5,265 nucleotides of DNA from Bacteroidota bacterium (GTDB lineage Bacteria > Bacteroidota > Bacteroidia > Bacteroidales > UBA1556). The notes under the pieces were generated by a model, which was not told the DNA's origin, made no database searches, and saw only the letters and a program-made list of their open reading frames with translations. Shown in pieces: positions 1 through 5,265 of the stretch (position 1 is its first letter; the number at the start of each line of letters is the position of its first letter). The DNA lies in assembly GCA_003648395.1 (NCBI GenBank), contig QMPB01000384.1, positions 1 through 5,265 of the forward strand, read 5' to 3'. The translations under genes were made by a program, and so were the position numbers.

Positions 1-119
1 CTTTAGCCTTCCCTCCTCAACCTTTTCCTTTACACTTTCAACTTTAGCCTTTAGCCTTCCCTCCTCAACCTTTTCCTTTACACTTTCAACTTTAGCCTTT
101 AGCCTTCCCTCCTCAACCT
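1..119 (-). repeat. 48-bp in-frame perfect tandem repeat, about 2.5 copies
   Basis: Bases 1-48 and 49-96 are identical, and 97-119 match the first 23 bases of the unit before diverging at 120. The array probably continues beyond the left edge. The period is a multiple of three, so the gene frame stays open. On the coding strand the other two frames meet TAA or TGA within each unit. The coding strand is almost purely A/G with scattered T. Perfect identity of the copies implies recent expansion or gene conversion. The word at 35-52, repeated at 83-100, is also present after ruvC on the other strand. Confidence 0.95.
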
Positions 120-522
120 CATCAATTCTATCTTTTACCTCTTTTATTAAATCTGCCTTGGACTTAATATCTTCTCCTTTTTTATTCTGTAAAGCTTGTG
201 GTTTTGTGATTTCTTTTGAAGACTTAATAGTAGTATTCAATGGTTTTGAAGGACTAGATTTTTCTGTATGATTATTCTGTATTGAGTATTCAGAATAAAT
301 AAAGTTAAAAAGCTGCTCTCTATTTGGAATATTAGCTGCTGTATGAGCGAGTTTGGATTTATATTGACTACTATTATTATTATAAAGTGCTTTCATTAGA
401 ATAAATGAAGCTGCTTGAAAATATGGAAATTCAGAAATTATATTGTTTAAATCAGCAGTTTCTTTTTGTGAGAAAGAAGTTTTGCTATTGTTAAGCTTAT
501 TGTAAAATTCTTGTTGAGTCAT
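1..522 (-). CDS. Conserved Bacteroidetes hypothetical protein with C-terminal 16-residue tandem repeats (partial, 3' end outside window)
   Basis: Translating the minus strand from the ATG at 522-520 gives 174 residues with no stop before the left edge. Residues about 1-80 form a predicted helical domain with a FPYFQ-A-S-F pattern (residues 32-40), followed by K44-A-L and, further on, NREQLF (67-72). I recognise this pattern from uncharacterised Bacteroidetes proteins encoded beside lptE, but I cannot assign a function. Residues 81-120 are a polar Ser/Lys/Asn-rich linker that is probably disordered. Residues 136-151 and 152-167 are two identical copies of VEEGRLKAKVESVKEK, and 168-174 begin a third. 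The repeats are highly charged and should be helical, perhaps coiled coil. There is no signal peptide or membrane segment, so the protein is probably cytoplasmic. The start lies 2 bp after the lptE stop, so the gene is co-transcribed with lptE and the sigma-54 activator. In related genomes secG often follows, but that lies outside this window. Confidence 0.8.
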   Translation of the reverse strand, partial: MTQQEFYNKLNNSKTSFSQKETADLNNIISEFPYFQAASFILMKALYNNNSSQYKSKLAHTAANIPNREQLFNFIYSEYSIQNNHTEKSSPSKPLNTTIKSSKEITKPQALQNKKGEDIKSKADLIKEVKDRIDEVEEGRLKAKVESVKEKVEEGRLKAKVESVKEKVEEGRLK

Positions 523-524
523 AA

Positions 525-1040
525 TTACCAATTTACCAATGCTTTATTAAAAATATCTTGTGTTAATCTTTCCATTAGTATTTCGACTAATTGATCTTCA
601 ACACTTGAAAAACTTTTTGATGCGTCGTATTGTTCAAAGCTTGAAAAGCTTTGATTAAACGATTCTTCTTCGTTTAGTGTATTTACAAACTTAATTTTTA
701 TAGTTATTGTTAATTTGTTGAGGGCAGCTTGTTCGTTTCCTTGTATTGCAATTGATGCTGTTTTGTACTGCATAATTGTACCGCTAATTTTTAATTCGGC
801 ATTTTGTTGTACTAGGTCAAGTTTAGTTTGGTTCACAAACTTATCACGCAAAGCATCTGTGAAATTGGGACTTAATGCAGGATTAATGATGCTTGCTTTA
901 TTAGGGATATAATCTATAGAAATGGTTTTTGCAGTAATGGGAGCTCCTGTAAACGAATATATTCCACATGACTGCATTGCTAGCATTACAATTGTAAAAA
1001 CAACTATTATTGTAGTATTATGTTTTAGTTTAAATGCCAT
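525..1040 (-). CDS. lptE: LptE-family LPS-assembly lipoprotein
   Basis: This 171-residue protein is an outer-membrane lipoprotein of the LptE family. In the family's role it plugs and helps assemble the LptD beta-barrel, which inserts lipopolysaccharide into the outer leaflet. Residues 1-24 are a lipoprotein signal peptide: basic start (K4, K6), hydrophobic stretch about 10-22, and a relaxed lipobox M-Q-S before Cys25. The mature protein starts C-G-I-Y-S-F-T-G, typical of Bacteroidetes LptE. Further family-like stretches are TISIDYIPN (39-47), the L-T-I-T-I-K-I-K strand, a Gln-Ser-Phe segment (QSFSSF), SSVEDQL, and the terminal DIFNKALVNW. The length is normal for the family. The ATG lies 2 bp after the stop of the sigma-54 activator and the stop lies 2 bp before the next gene, so all three should form one operon. 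The assignment rests on remembered family similarity and is strong. Confidence 0.93.
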   Translation of the reverse strand: MAFKLKHNTTIIVVFTIVMLAMQSCGIYSFTGAPITAKTISIDYIPNKASIINPALSPNFTDALRDKFVNQTKLDLVQQNAELKISGTIMQYKTASIAIQGNEQAALNKLTITIKIKFVNTLNEEESFNQSFSSFEQYDASKSFSSVEDQLVEILMERLTQDIFNKALVNW

Positions 1041-1042
1041 AT

Positions 1043-2302
1043 TTATGAAATATTATATTCTTTAATTTTTCTATATAAAGTACGTTCAGAAATCCCTAAA
1101 TCATTGGCAGCAGACTTTCGTTTACCATTATGCTTTTTGAGTGCTCGTTTAATAAATTCTATTTCTTTATCTTGAAGGGATAATGATTCTTCTACAACCT
1201 CAGAATCTTGTATTGGACCTTCAAAAGAGCCGGTAAAAACTTGAGCTTCTTGGGTTGGTTTTTCTTCAAATGATGTTATTGGATATGCTTCAGGAGGACT
1301 TTGCCTTTTGTAATCAGTATCATTTACAATGTCTTTGATGATTCTTGCATCAGAATTTTGAAGGTGAGCAGCCATATCTTCATTCTTCATTAAATCGGCA
1401 ACAAGTTTTTTCAAATCTGTTACATCACGTTTCATTTCAAAGAGCACTTTGTAAAGGATATCTCTTTCGCTTAAATGGCTGTCGTTTGGATTGTTGAATA
1501 GTACAGGTAATCTTGTACTATAAGATTCTGGCAAATATTTTAAAATAGTTTCTCTGTCAACAGTTCTGTCTTTTTCAATTATTGTTATTTGCTCAGTAAC
1601 ATTCTTTAATTGTCTAATATTTCCTTTCCACCTATAATTAATAAGAATATTTTTAGCTTCATCAGTAAGTTGAAGGTTCGGTATTCTATATTTCTCGGCA
1701 AAGTCTGATGAGAATTTTCTAAAAAGTAAGAAAATATCCTCTTTTCGCTCTCTAAGAGCTGGTATAAGAACTGGAACAGTATTTAATCTGTAAAACAAGT
1801 CTTCTCTAAACCTACCATTATCTATAGCCTCTTGTAGCTTAACATTAGTTGCGGCTACGACTCTAACATTTGTTTTAAGCACCTTTGATGAACCGACCTT
1901 CATAAATTCGCCATTCTCAAGCACCCTTAAAAGACGTGCTTGCGTTGCCATTGGTAATTCCGCAATTTCGTCAAGAAATATTGTACCATTATTGGCAACC
2001 TCGAAATATCCCTTTCTACTATCAGTAGCACCTGTAAAAGCTCCTTTTTCGTGGCCAAATAGCTCAGAATCAATAGTCCCCTCAGGTATTGCACCGCAGT
2101 TTACTGCTATATAATTGCCATGTTTTCTTTTACTTAAATGATGAATTATTTTTGGAAAAGACTCTTTTCCTGTTCCGCTTTCTCCCGTAATAAGTACAGT
2201 TAAATCGGTAGGCGCTACTTGTACAGCTATTTCAATAGCTCTACTAAGTAATGGTGAGTTTCCTATTATTCCGTATCGTTGCTTTATAGATTGTAATTCC
2301 AT
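1043..2302 (-). CDS. Sigma-54-dependent transcriptional activator (AAA+ and Fis-type HTH, no N-terminal sensor domain)
   Basis: This 419-residue protein is a bacterial enhancer-binding protein that uses ATP to open sigma-54 RNA polymerase complexes. The AAA+ domain starts almost at the N terminus (about 10-260). Walker A is GESGTGKE (40-47). The sigma-54-contacting loop GAFTGA is intact at 87-92. Walker B is GTIFLDE (106-112), followed by A-A-T-N (150-153), arginines at R164 and R166 in RFREDLFYRLN, and the sensor-II region GNIRQLKN (227-234). Residues 262-375 form a long acidic and polar linker of no family I recognise. Residues about 376-419 are a Fis-type helix-turn-helix (AANDLGISERTLYRKIKEY). 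There is no receiver, GAF or PAS domain, so activity is probably set by expression, a partner protein, or the linker. It is first in an operon with lptE, with 2 bp to lptE. This gene pairing is common in Bacteroidetes. The regulated targets cannot be read from this window. Confidence 0.93.
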   Translation of the reverse strand: MELQSIKQRYGIIGNSPLLSRAIEIAVQVAPTDLTVLITGESGTGKESFPKIIHHLSKRKHGNYIAVNCGAIPEGTIDSELFGHEKGAFTGATDSRKGYFEVANNGTIFLDEIAELPMATQARLLRVLENGEFMKVGSSKVLKTNVRVVAATNVKLQEAIDNGRFREDLFYRLNTVPVLIPALRERKEDIFLLFRKFSSDFAEKYRIPNLQLTDEAKNILINYRWKGNIRQLKNVTEQITIIEKDRTVDRETILKYLPESYSTRLPVLFNNPNDSHLSERDILYKVLFEMKRDVTDLKKLVADLMKNEDMAAHLQNSDARIIKDIVNDTDYKRQSPPEAYPITSFEEKPTQEAQVFTGSFEGPIQDSEVVEESLSLQDKEIEFIKRALKKHNGKRKSAANDLGISERTLYRKIKEYNIS

Positions 2303-2324
2303 GAAATAAATATATTCATAAGTT

Positions 2325-2346
2325 GCTTATATTGAGTATAATAAGC
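2325..2346. promoter_or_regulatory. Small inverted repeat in the leader of the sigma-54 activator gene
   Basis: GCTTAT (2325-2330) and ATAAGC (2341-2346) are perfect inverted arms around a 10-base AT-rich centre. The site ends 22 bp before the activator's ATG at 2302. It could be a protein-binding operator, including for autoregulation, or a weak RNA hairpin near the translation start. In sequence this AT-rich a 6-bp arm pair may be chance. Confidence 0.25.
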
Positions 2347-2407
2347 TGTAAATTGATGTTTTATATTTCTACCTAATAGAAAAAATAATGCTATGAAGTA
2401 GAACTTA

Positions 2408-2415
2408 CAAAGTTA
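2408..2415 (-). promoter_or_regulatory. Candidate Bacteroidetes -7 box for the sigma-54 activator / lptE operon
   Basis: On the minus strand these bases read TAACTTTG, an exact match to the Bacteroidetes primary-sigma -7 consensus TAnnTTTG. It lies in the only intergenic gap ahead of the operon, about 105 bp upstream of the ATG. No TTG is seen at the expected -33 spacing, and short AT-rich matches occur by chance, so the call is tentative. If correct, the leader is about 95-100 nt and contains the inverted repeat at 2325-2346. Confidence 0.4.
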
Positions 2416-2440
2416 TAAAAAATTGTGATGTGATTTTTAG

Positions 2441-3571
2441 CTAGATTCTTCTTCCTTTCCATGTATTTTTTATAAAAAGTCCTAAAACACCTATGCCTAC
2501 AATATAAAAAGGGTAAATGAATTCAAGAAAAACAAATACTGAAAATGAAAAACTCTTATTAAAGAATTTTGAAGCTGAAAGTAAAATTGGCATATCAGCA
2601 ATCAGTTTAAGAATGTATAAGCTTGGGAAAATATACCAATAGCTTGAACTTATTAGCAGAAAAAACGATATTAACATAGTAATATTAAAAAGAAGAACAA
2701 CGAGTGCACTTCTACTGGTATAATTAATATTATAATGTTTAGCCTTTGATGCCCAGCGTAATCTTTGGCTAATCCATGCTCTAAGTGTTTTAGGGGAATC
2801 TGTTTCTATAATTACATTCTTATTCTTTAAAAAGCTTATTTCGTCCACACCATATTTATCAATAATGTGTTGCATCAGAAAAATATCATCTCCAGATTGT
2901 ATGCTGCTATTATAAATATTATCAATGTTTTCAATTGCTATCTCTCTTTGAAAAACCATATTTGCAGCATTAATCATTATTGGTTTGTTAATTGAAATAG
3001 CGCCAGCACCACTTACTATAAGGCTCATAAATTCCAAGTCTACCAAATTACCAAATAATGAATTCCTGTTTTTGAAGATTACAGGGCCTGCAATGAGCTT
3101 TTTGTTTTCTGTTTGTAATTGATTATCATACGAGTATAAAATATTTTTGGGTATTCTACAATCAGCATCTGTAGAAAATATATAATCATTTTTTGCAGCG
3201 ATAATAGCTGTTTTAAGTGCACTCTTCTTACCTCCTTTAGACGATAATAGTTTCCAATTTAGCTTTCTATTGCCAATAAAATTTGTCACTATTTGTTTTG
3301 ATTTATCTGTTGATTCATCATCAACTAATATTATTTCAAATAGATGTTTTGGGAAATCAATAATAAGTAAATCATGAAGTAGATTGTCTAAATTTTCTGA
3401 CTCATTCCTAAAGGCTATTATTATGCTAAATGAATGTACAGTGTTAGATCTTTCTTCGTTTTTAGATTCGTCAAGTTTCTTCCAGCCGTATGTATATCCA
3501 ATAATATTTTTGATGTAAAATATTGTAATAATTACTATTAAGCTCAAAACAACTGATTCAAGAGTTATCAT
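2441..3571 (-). CDS. Membrane-anchored family 2 glycosyltransferase (processive type)
   Basis: This 376-residue protein is a GT-A fold family 2 glycosyltransferase, expected to transfer sugar from a nucleotide-sugar donor to a membrane-associated acceptor on the cytoplasmic face. Residues about 5-27 are an N-terminal membrane anchor. The catalytic domain (about 45-280) shows SIIIAFRNE (49-57), nucleotide-binding VDD (83-85), G-G-K-K (113-116), the metal-binding DAD (135-137), the INAAN segment (200-204), the catalytic-base region SGDD (226-229), and QRLRW (269-273), the Q-x-x-R-W signature of cellulose-synthase and hyaluronan-synthase-like enzymes. About three C-terminal membrane segments follow (about 289-308, 310-332, 343-367). 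Donor and product cannot be told from sequence. The ATG overlaps the TGA of the upstream membrane-protein gene by 4 bp, indicating translational coupling and a shared pathway. Confidence 0.9.
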   Translation of the reverse strand: MITLESVVLSLIVIITIFYIKNIIGYTYGWKKLDESKNEERSNTVHSFSIIIAFRNESENLDNLLHDLLIIDFPKHLFEIILVDDESTDKSKQIVTNFIGNRKLNWKLLSSKGGKKSALKTAIIAAKNDYIFSTDADCRIPKNILYSYDNQLQTENKKLIAGPVIFKNRNSLFGNLVDLEFMSLIVSGAGAISINKPIMINAANMVFQREIAIENIDNIYNSSIQSGDDIFLMQHIIDKYGVDEISFLKNKNVIIETDSPKTLRAWISQRLRWASKAKHYNINYTSRSALVVLLFNITMLISFFLLISSSYWYIFPSLYILKLIADMPILLSASKFFNKSFSFSVFVFLEFIYPFYIVGIGVLGLFIKNTWKGRRI

Positions 3572-4569
3572 TTATTCTGGGTATTAAAAAATTTAAGATC
3601 TTTAATAAATAATAATCCTATTAAAGCAGGAAAAATAATATTTATGAGCCAAATTAAAGTTGATGCAGCGAAAACTCCATTGTCCATATTTGAGTCGAAG
3701 CCAAAATAAAGACTAAAAACAAATATTGCAATAGAGGTTCTTATTCCAATTTCTAGTAGAGCAATACTTGGCCTAATAGTATTGAGAAGAAAAATACTAG
3801 AAGTTAAGCCTAAACCAACATATAATGATAAGTTATCAATACCAGAAGCTAGTAGCAATATGTAGAATTGTAAACTGTAAATAGTATACCTAAAGGTACT
3901 AAATGCTAGAGCCGTAGAAAGTTCCTTAAAAGAGAATCGTTGTAATATGTTGATATATTGCCTTGTTTTTCTCCACTTTGAAGGAATAAATCGGCTTAAA
4001 AGGGATATGCGATAATATACTATTATACTAAATATGATTCCGATGAGAAATAGTATCTTAACTAGATTTAGTTGAAATTCTGTAATATATTCATATTCAA
4101 CTAATTTATGAGAGAATAAACTAAAGAAAGCAATACTGCCGAAGAGCAAAGTTGTTAAGGTTTGAGCAAAACTACCTACTAAAGTAACTAATACTCCTTC
4201 CCAAAAGCTAGTTTTCTTCAGAACGAATACTCTTGCAAAATAATCGCCTGTACGATTTGGGCTAACAGCACTTATAGATGTTCCAACAAGAATTGCCTTT
4301 AAAGACAGCCAAAATGATATATTTTCTTTTACTTTAAGAAGGTATTTCCATTTTATGGCCTCAATAGCCCAATTAATAGGCATAAGAAGTATGCTAATTA
4401 AAATAAGTATTACAGAATTATTGCTGCTAATATTTTTTTCTATATCAGAAAAAGCAACTGAAAAGTCCTGTTTTACAAACAACTGATGAACAATAAAAAA
4501 TAAAGAAGTAATAATAATGACACTTCTTATGATTATGTTATATGTTTTATATAGTTTTGTTCTGTTCAT
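3568..4569 (-). CDS. Flippase-like / lysylphosphatidylglycerol-synthase-type multi-pass membrane protein
   Basis: This 333-residue inner-membrane protein has about eight hydrophobic segments (near 11-31, 52-68, 88-104, 122-150, 168-186, 219-241, 247-268, 274-290 and 297-321). Family marks (UPF0104, the membrane domain of MprF-type proteins) are N66-W-A-I-E-A-I-K-W near segment 2, the SPNRTGDYFARVFVL stretch (103-117) corresponding to the P-x-R-x-G-(E/D)-x-x-R motif, and ALLEIGIR (270-277). There is no catalytic lysyl-transferase domain, so the likely role is lipid or glycolipid translocation or scaffolding rather than lysine addition. I chose the ATG at 4569-4567. A longer frame starting at 4632 would add 21 residues that are only the antisense of the conserved RuvC DPGTT region and would overlap ruvC. 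The gene overlaps the glycosyltransferase start by 4 bp, and its start is 19 bp from divergent ruvC. A 7-of-8 match to TAnnTTTG at 4594-4601 (minus) is a weak promoter candidate. Confidence 0.85.
   Translation of the reverse strand: MNRTKLYKTYNIIIRSVIIITSLFFIVHQLFVKQDFSVAFSDIEKNISSNNSVILILISILLMPINWAIEAIKWKYLLKVKENISFWLSLKAILVGTSISAVSPNRTGDYFARVFVLKKTSFWEGVLVTLVGSFAQTLTTLLFGSIAFFSLFSHKLVEYEYITEFQLNLVKILFLIGIIFSIIVYYRISLLSRFIPSKWRKTRQYINILQRFSFKELSTALAFSTFRYTIYSLQFYILLLASGIDNLSLYVGLGLTSSIFLLNTIRPSIALLEIGIRTSIAIFVFSLYFGFDSNMDNGVFAASTLIWLINIIFPALIGLLFIKDLKFFNTQNK
4552..4559 (+). promoter_or_regulatory. Candidate Bacteroidetes -7 box for ruvC
   Basis: TAGTTTTG matches TAnnTTTG exactly and lies 30 bp upstream of the ruvC TTG start, inside the first codons of the divergent membrane-protein gene. 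No TTG is present at the -33 distance. The position suits a short leader of roughly 20-25 nt. The region is AT-rich, so a chance match is possible. Confidence 0.35.
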
Positions 4570-4588
4570 ATAGCTAAAAGCCAAAATA

Positions 4589-5158
4589 TTGAGTAAAGAT
4601 AGAATTATATTAGGAATAGACCCTGGAACCACTGTAATGGGATACGGGCTAATTCACCAAAAGGGACAGAAATTAGAGCTGATAACTCTTGGCGTGGTAA
4701 AATTACACAAACTAAGCAATCATGCATTAAAATTGCAAAAAATTTTTAAAAGAACACTTTCATTAATAGATGAATTTCATCCTGATGAAATGGCAATTGA
4801 AGCACAATTTTATGGCAAGAATGTACAGTCAATGCTGAAACTTGGTAGGGCACAGGGTGTTGCAATTGCCGCGGCTCTTCATAGAGATATCTCTTATGTT
4901 GAGTATGAACCCAAGAAAATAAAAAAAGCAGTTACAGGGAATGGCAATGCTTCCAAAGAACAAGTTGCGGCCATGCTCAAAAGTATTATTGGATTAAAAG
5001 AAATTCCAGATTTGCTTGATGCCACTGATGGACTTGCTACTGCTGTTTGTCATTCTTATCAACGGGGACAAGGCAAAGCAGACAAAAGCTACGGAAGTTG
5101 GAAGTCGTTTTTATCGGAGAATCCGGGGAGGGAGAGGAAGGCTAAAGGGGAAAGCTAA
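4589..5158 (+). CDS. ruvC: Holliday-junction endonuclease RuvC
   Basis: RuvC, 189 residues, resolves Holliday junctions by paired nicks as a dimer in the RuvABC recombination-repair complex. The RNase H-like fold shows all acidic catalytic residues: D11 in GIDPGTT, E71 in IEAQFYGKN, and D144 and D147 in [14 protein letters not shown], with H155 next to them. [10 protein letters not shown] (117-126) is also a family motif. Initiation must be at TTG 4589: a TAG stands in frame at 4571-4573 and no ATG or GTG lies between. There is no clear Shine-Dalgarno sequence. The Bacteroidetes-type tail [12 protein letters not shown] (170-181) is present. The last residues, ERKAKGES, and the TAA stop are encoded by the purine-rich repeat that continues downstream. 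The gene diverges from the envelope pair and is probably transcribed alone. Confidence 0.96.
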   Translation: MSKDRIILGIDPGTTVMGYGLIHQKGQKLELITLGVVKLHKLSNHALKLQKIFKRTLSLIDEFHPDEMAIEAQFYGKNVQSMLKLGRAQGVAIAAALHRDISYVEYEPKKIKKAVTGNGNASKEQVAAMLKSIIGLKEIPDLLDATDGLATAVCHSYQRGQGKADKSYGSWKSFLSENPGRERKAKGES

Positions 5159-5206
5159 AGTTGAAAGGCTAAAGTTGAAAGGCTAAAGTTGAAAGGCTAA
5201 AGGGGG
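5138..5206 (+). repeat. 14-bp purine-rich tandem repeat overlapping the ruvC 3' end
   Basis: Five GCTAAAG cores occur with C at 5142, 5155, 5169, 5183 and 5197, giving spacings of 13, 14, 14 and 14 bp. The clean unit is GGCTAAAGTTGAAA. The first unit and part of the second code for the ruvC tail, and the TAA of the second core is the ruvC stop. Each unit holds TAA and TGA and the period is not a multiple of three, so the array closes all three forward frames. The 18-bp word at 5164-5181 and 5178-5195 also occurs in the hypothetical gene at 35-52 and 83-100 on the other strand. Confidence 0.93.
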
Positions 5207-5233
5207 AAGTTTGAACAAGAAACAACAAACTTC
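5206..5233 (+). terminator. Inverted repeat after ruvC, possible weak transcript-end hairpin
   Basis: GAAGTTTG (5206-5213) and CAAACTTC (5226-5233) are perfect 8-bp inverted arms around a 12-nt A-rich loop, directly after the tandem repeat and 47 bp after the ruvC stop. No U-run follows, so it is not a standard intrinsic terminator. It may stabilise the mRNA end or belong to the repeat element. The remaining bases to 5265 show no gene start or other feature I can support. Confidence 0.35.
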
Positions 5234-5265
5234 ACGACTCAAATAACCAAATACCCGAATCATCA

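Noticed and set aside
1..119. CRISPR-like array
   Set aside because: The units are directly adjacent with no unique spacers, and they encode a continuous reading frame.
715..912. Plus-strand open frame of 65 codons
   Set aside because: It lies wholly antisense within lptE, has no family resemblance and no start context, and is explained by the composition of the real gene.
2366..2382. TTTCTA/TAGAAA inverted repeat as a terminator for the glycosyltransferase gene
   Set aside because: The stem is only 6 AT-rich pairs, and no U-run follows it in the direction of transcription.
4570..4632. 21-residue N-terminal extension of the membrane-protein gene
   Set aside because: It is the antisense of the conserved ruvC start region. 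The ATG at 4569 gives a normal family length and avoids the overlap.
5138..5206. Origin iterons or attachment site
   Set aside because: There is no replication or integrase gene nearby, and the same word lies inside an unrelated coding gene, which fits a dispersed repeat better.

Overview
The window reads as an AT-rich Bacteroidetes chromosome fragment. The evidence is the LptE lipoprotein of the Bacteroidetes type (a Cys-Gly-Ile-Tyr-Ser-Phe start and an FNKALVNW-like end), weak or absent Shine-Dalgarno sequences, two candidate promoters of the TAnnTTTG type, and close family resemblance of every gene to Bacteroidetes proteins. All genes look like chromosomal housekeeping or envelope genes. 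I see no phage, transposase, CRISPR, tRNA or rRNA.

Layout, left to right. At 1-1040 two minus-strand genes lie at the downstream end of an operon: a conserved hypothetical protein that runs off the left edge and ends in perfect 16-residue tandem repeats, and lptE. Upstream of them (1043-2302, minus) is a sigma-54-dependent activator with no sensor domain. These three genes are separated by only 2 bp each, so they are very probably one transcript. A 138-bp gap (2303-2440) holds the likely promoter and a small inverted repeat. Next comes a second minus-strand unit: a processive-type family 2 glycosyltransferase (2441-3571) whose start codon overlaps the stop of an upstream flippase-like multi-pass membrane protein (3568-4569). 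Divergently, ruvC (4589-5158, plus) starts at TTG only 19 bp away from the membrane-protein gene.

Functionally, the left operon couples a transcription activator to outer-membrane lipopolysaccharide assembly, and the membrane protein plus glycosyltransferase pair probably builds or moves an envelope glycolipid. RuvC is a separate DNA-repair function.

The most unusual signal is at the two ends. Purine-rich repeats built from the same word (AAAGGCTAAAGTTGAAAG, 18 bp, shared exactly) occur inside the hypothetical gene as a frame-preserving 48-bp unit, and at the 3' end of ruvC as a 14-bp unit that supplies the final residues and the stop codon. This looks like a dispersed low-complexity repeat family that inserts at or grows from gene ends. 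I do not see a defence system, biosynthetic cluster or other new multi-gene system here.
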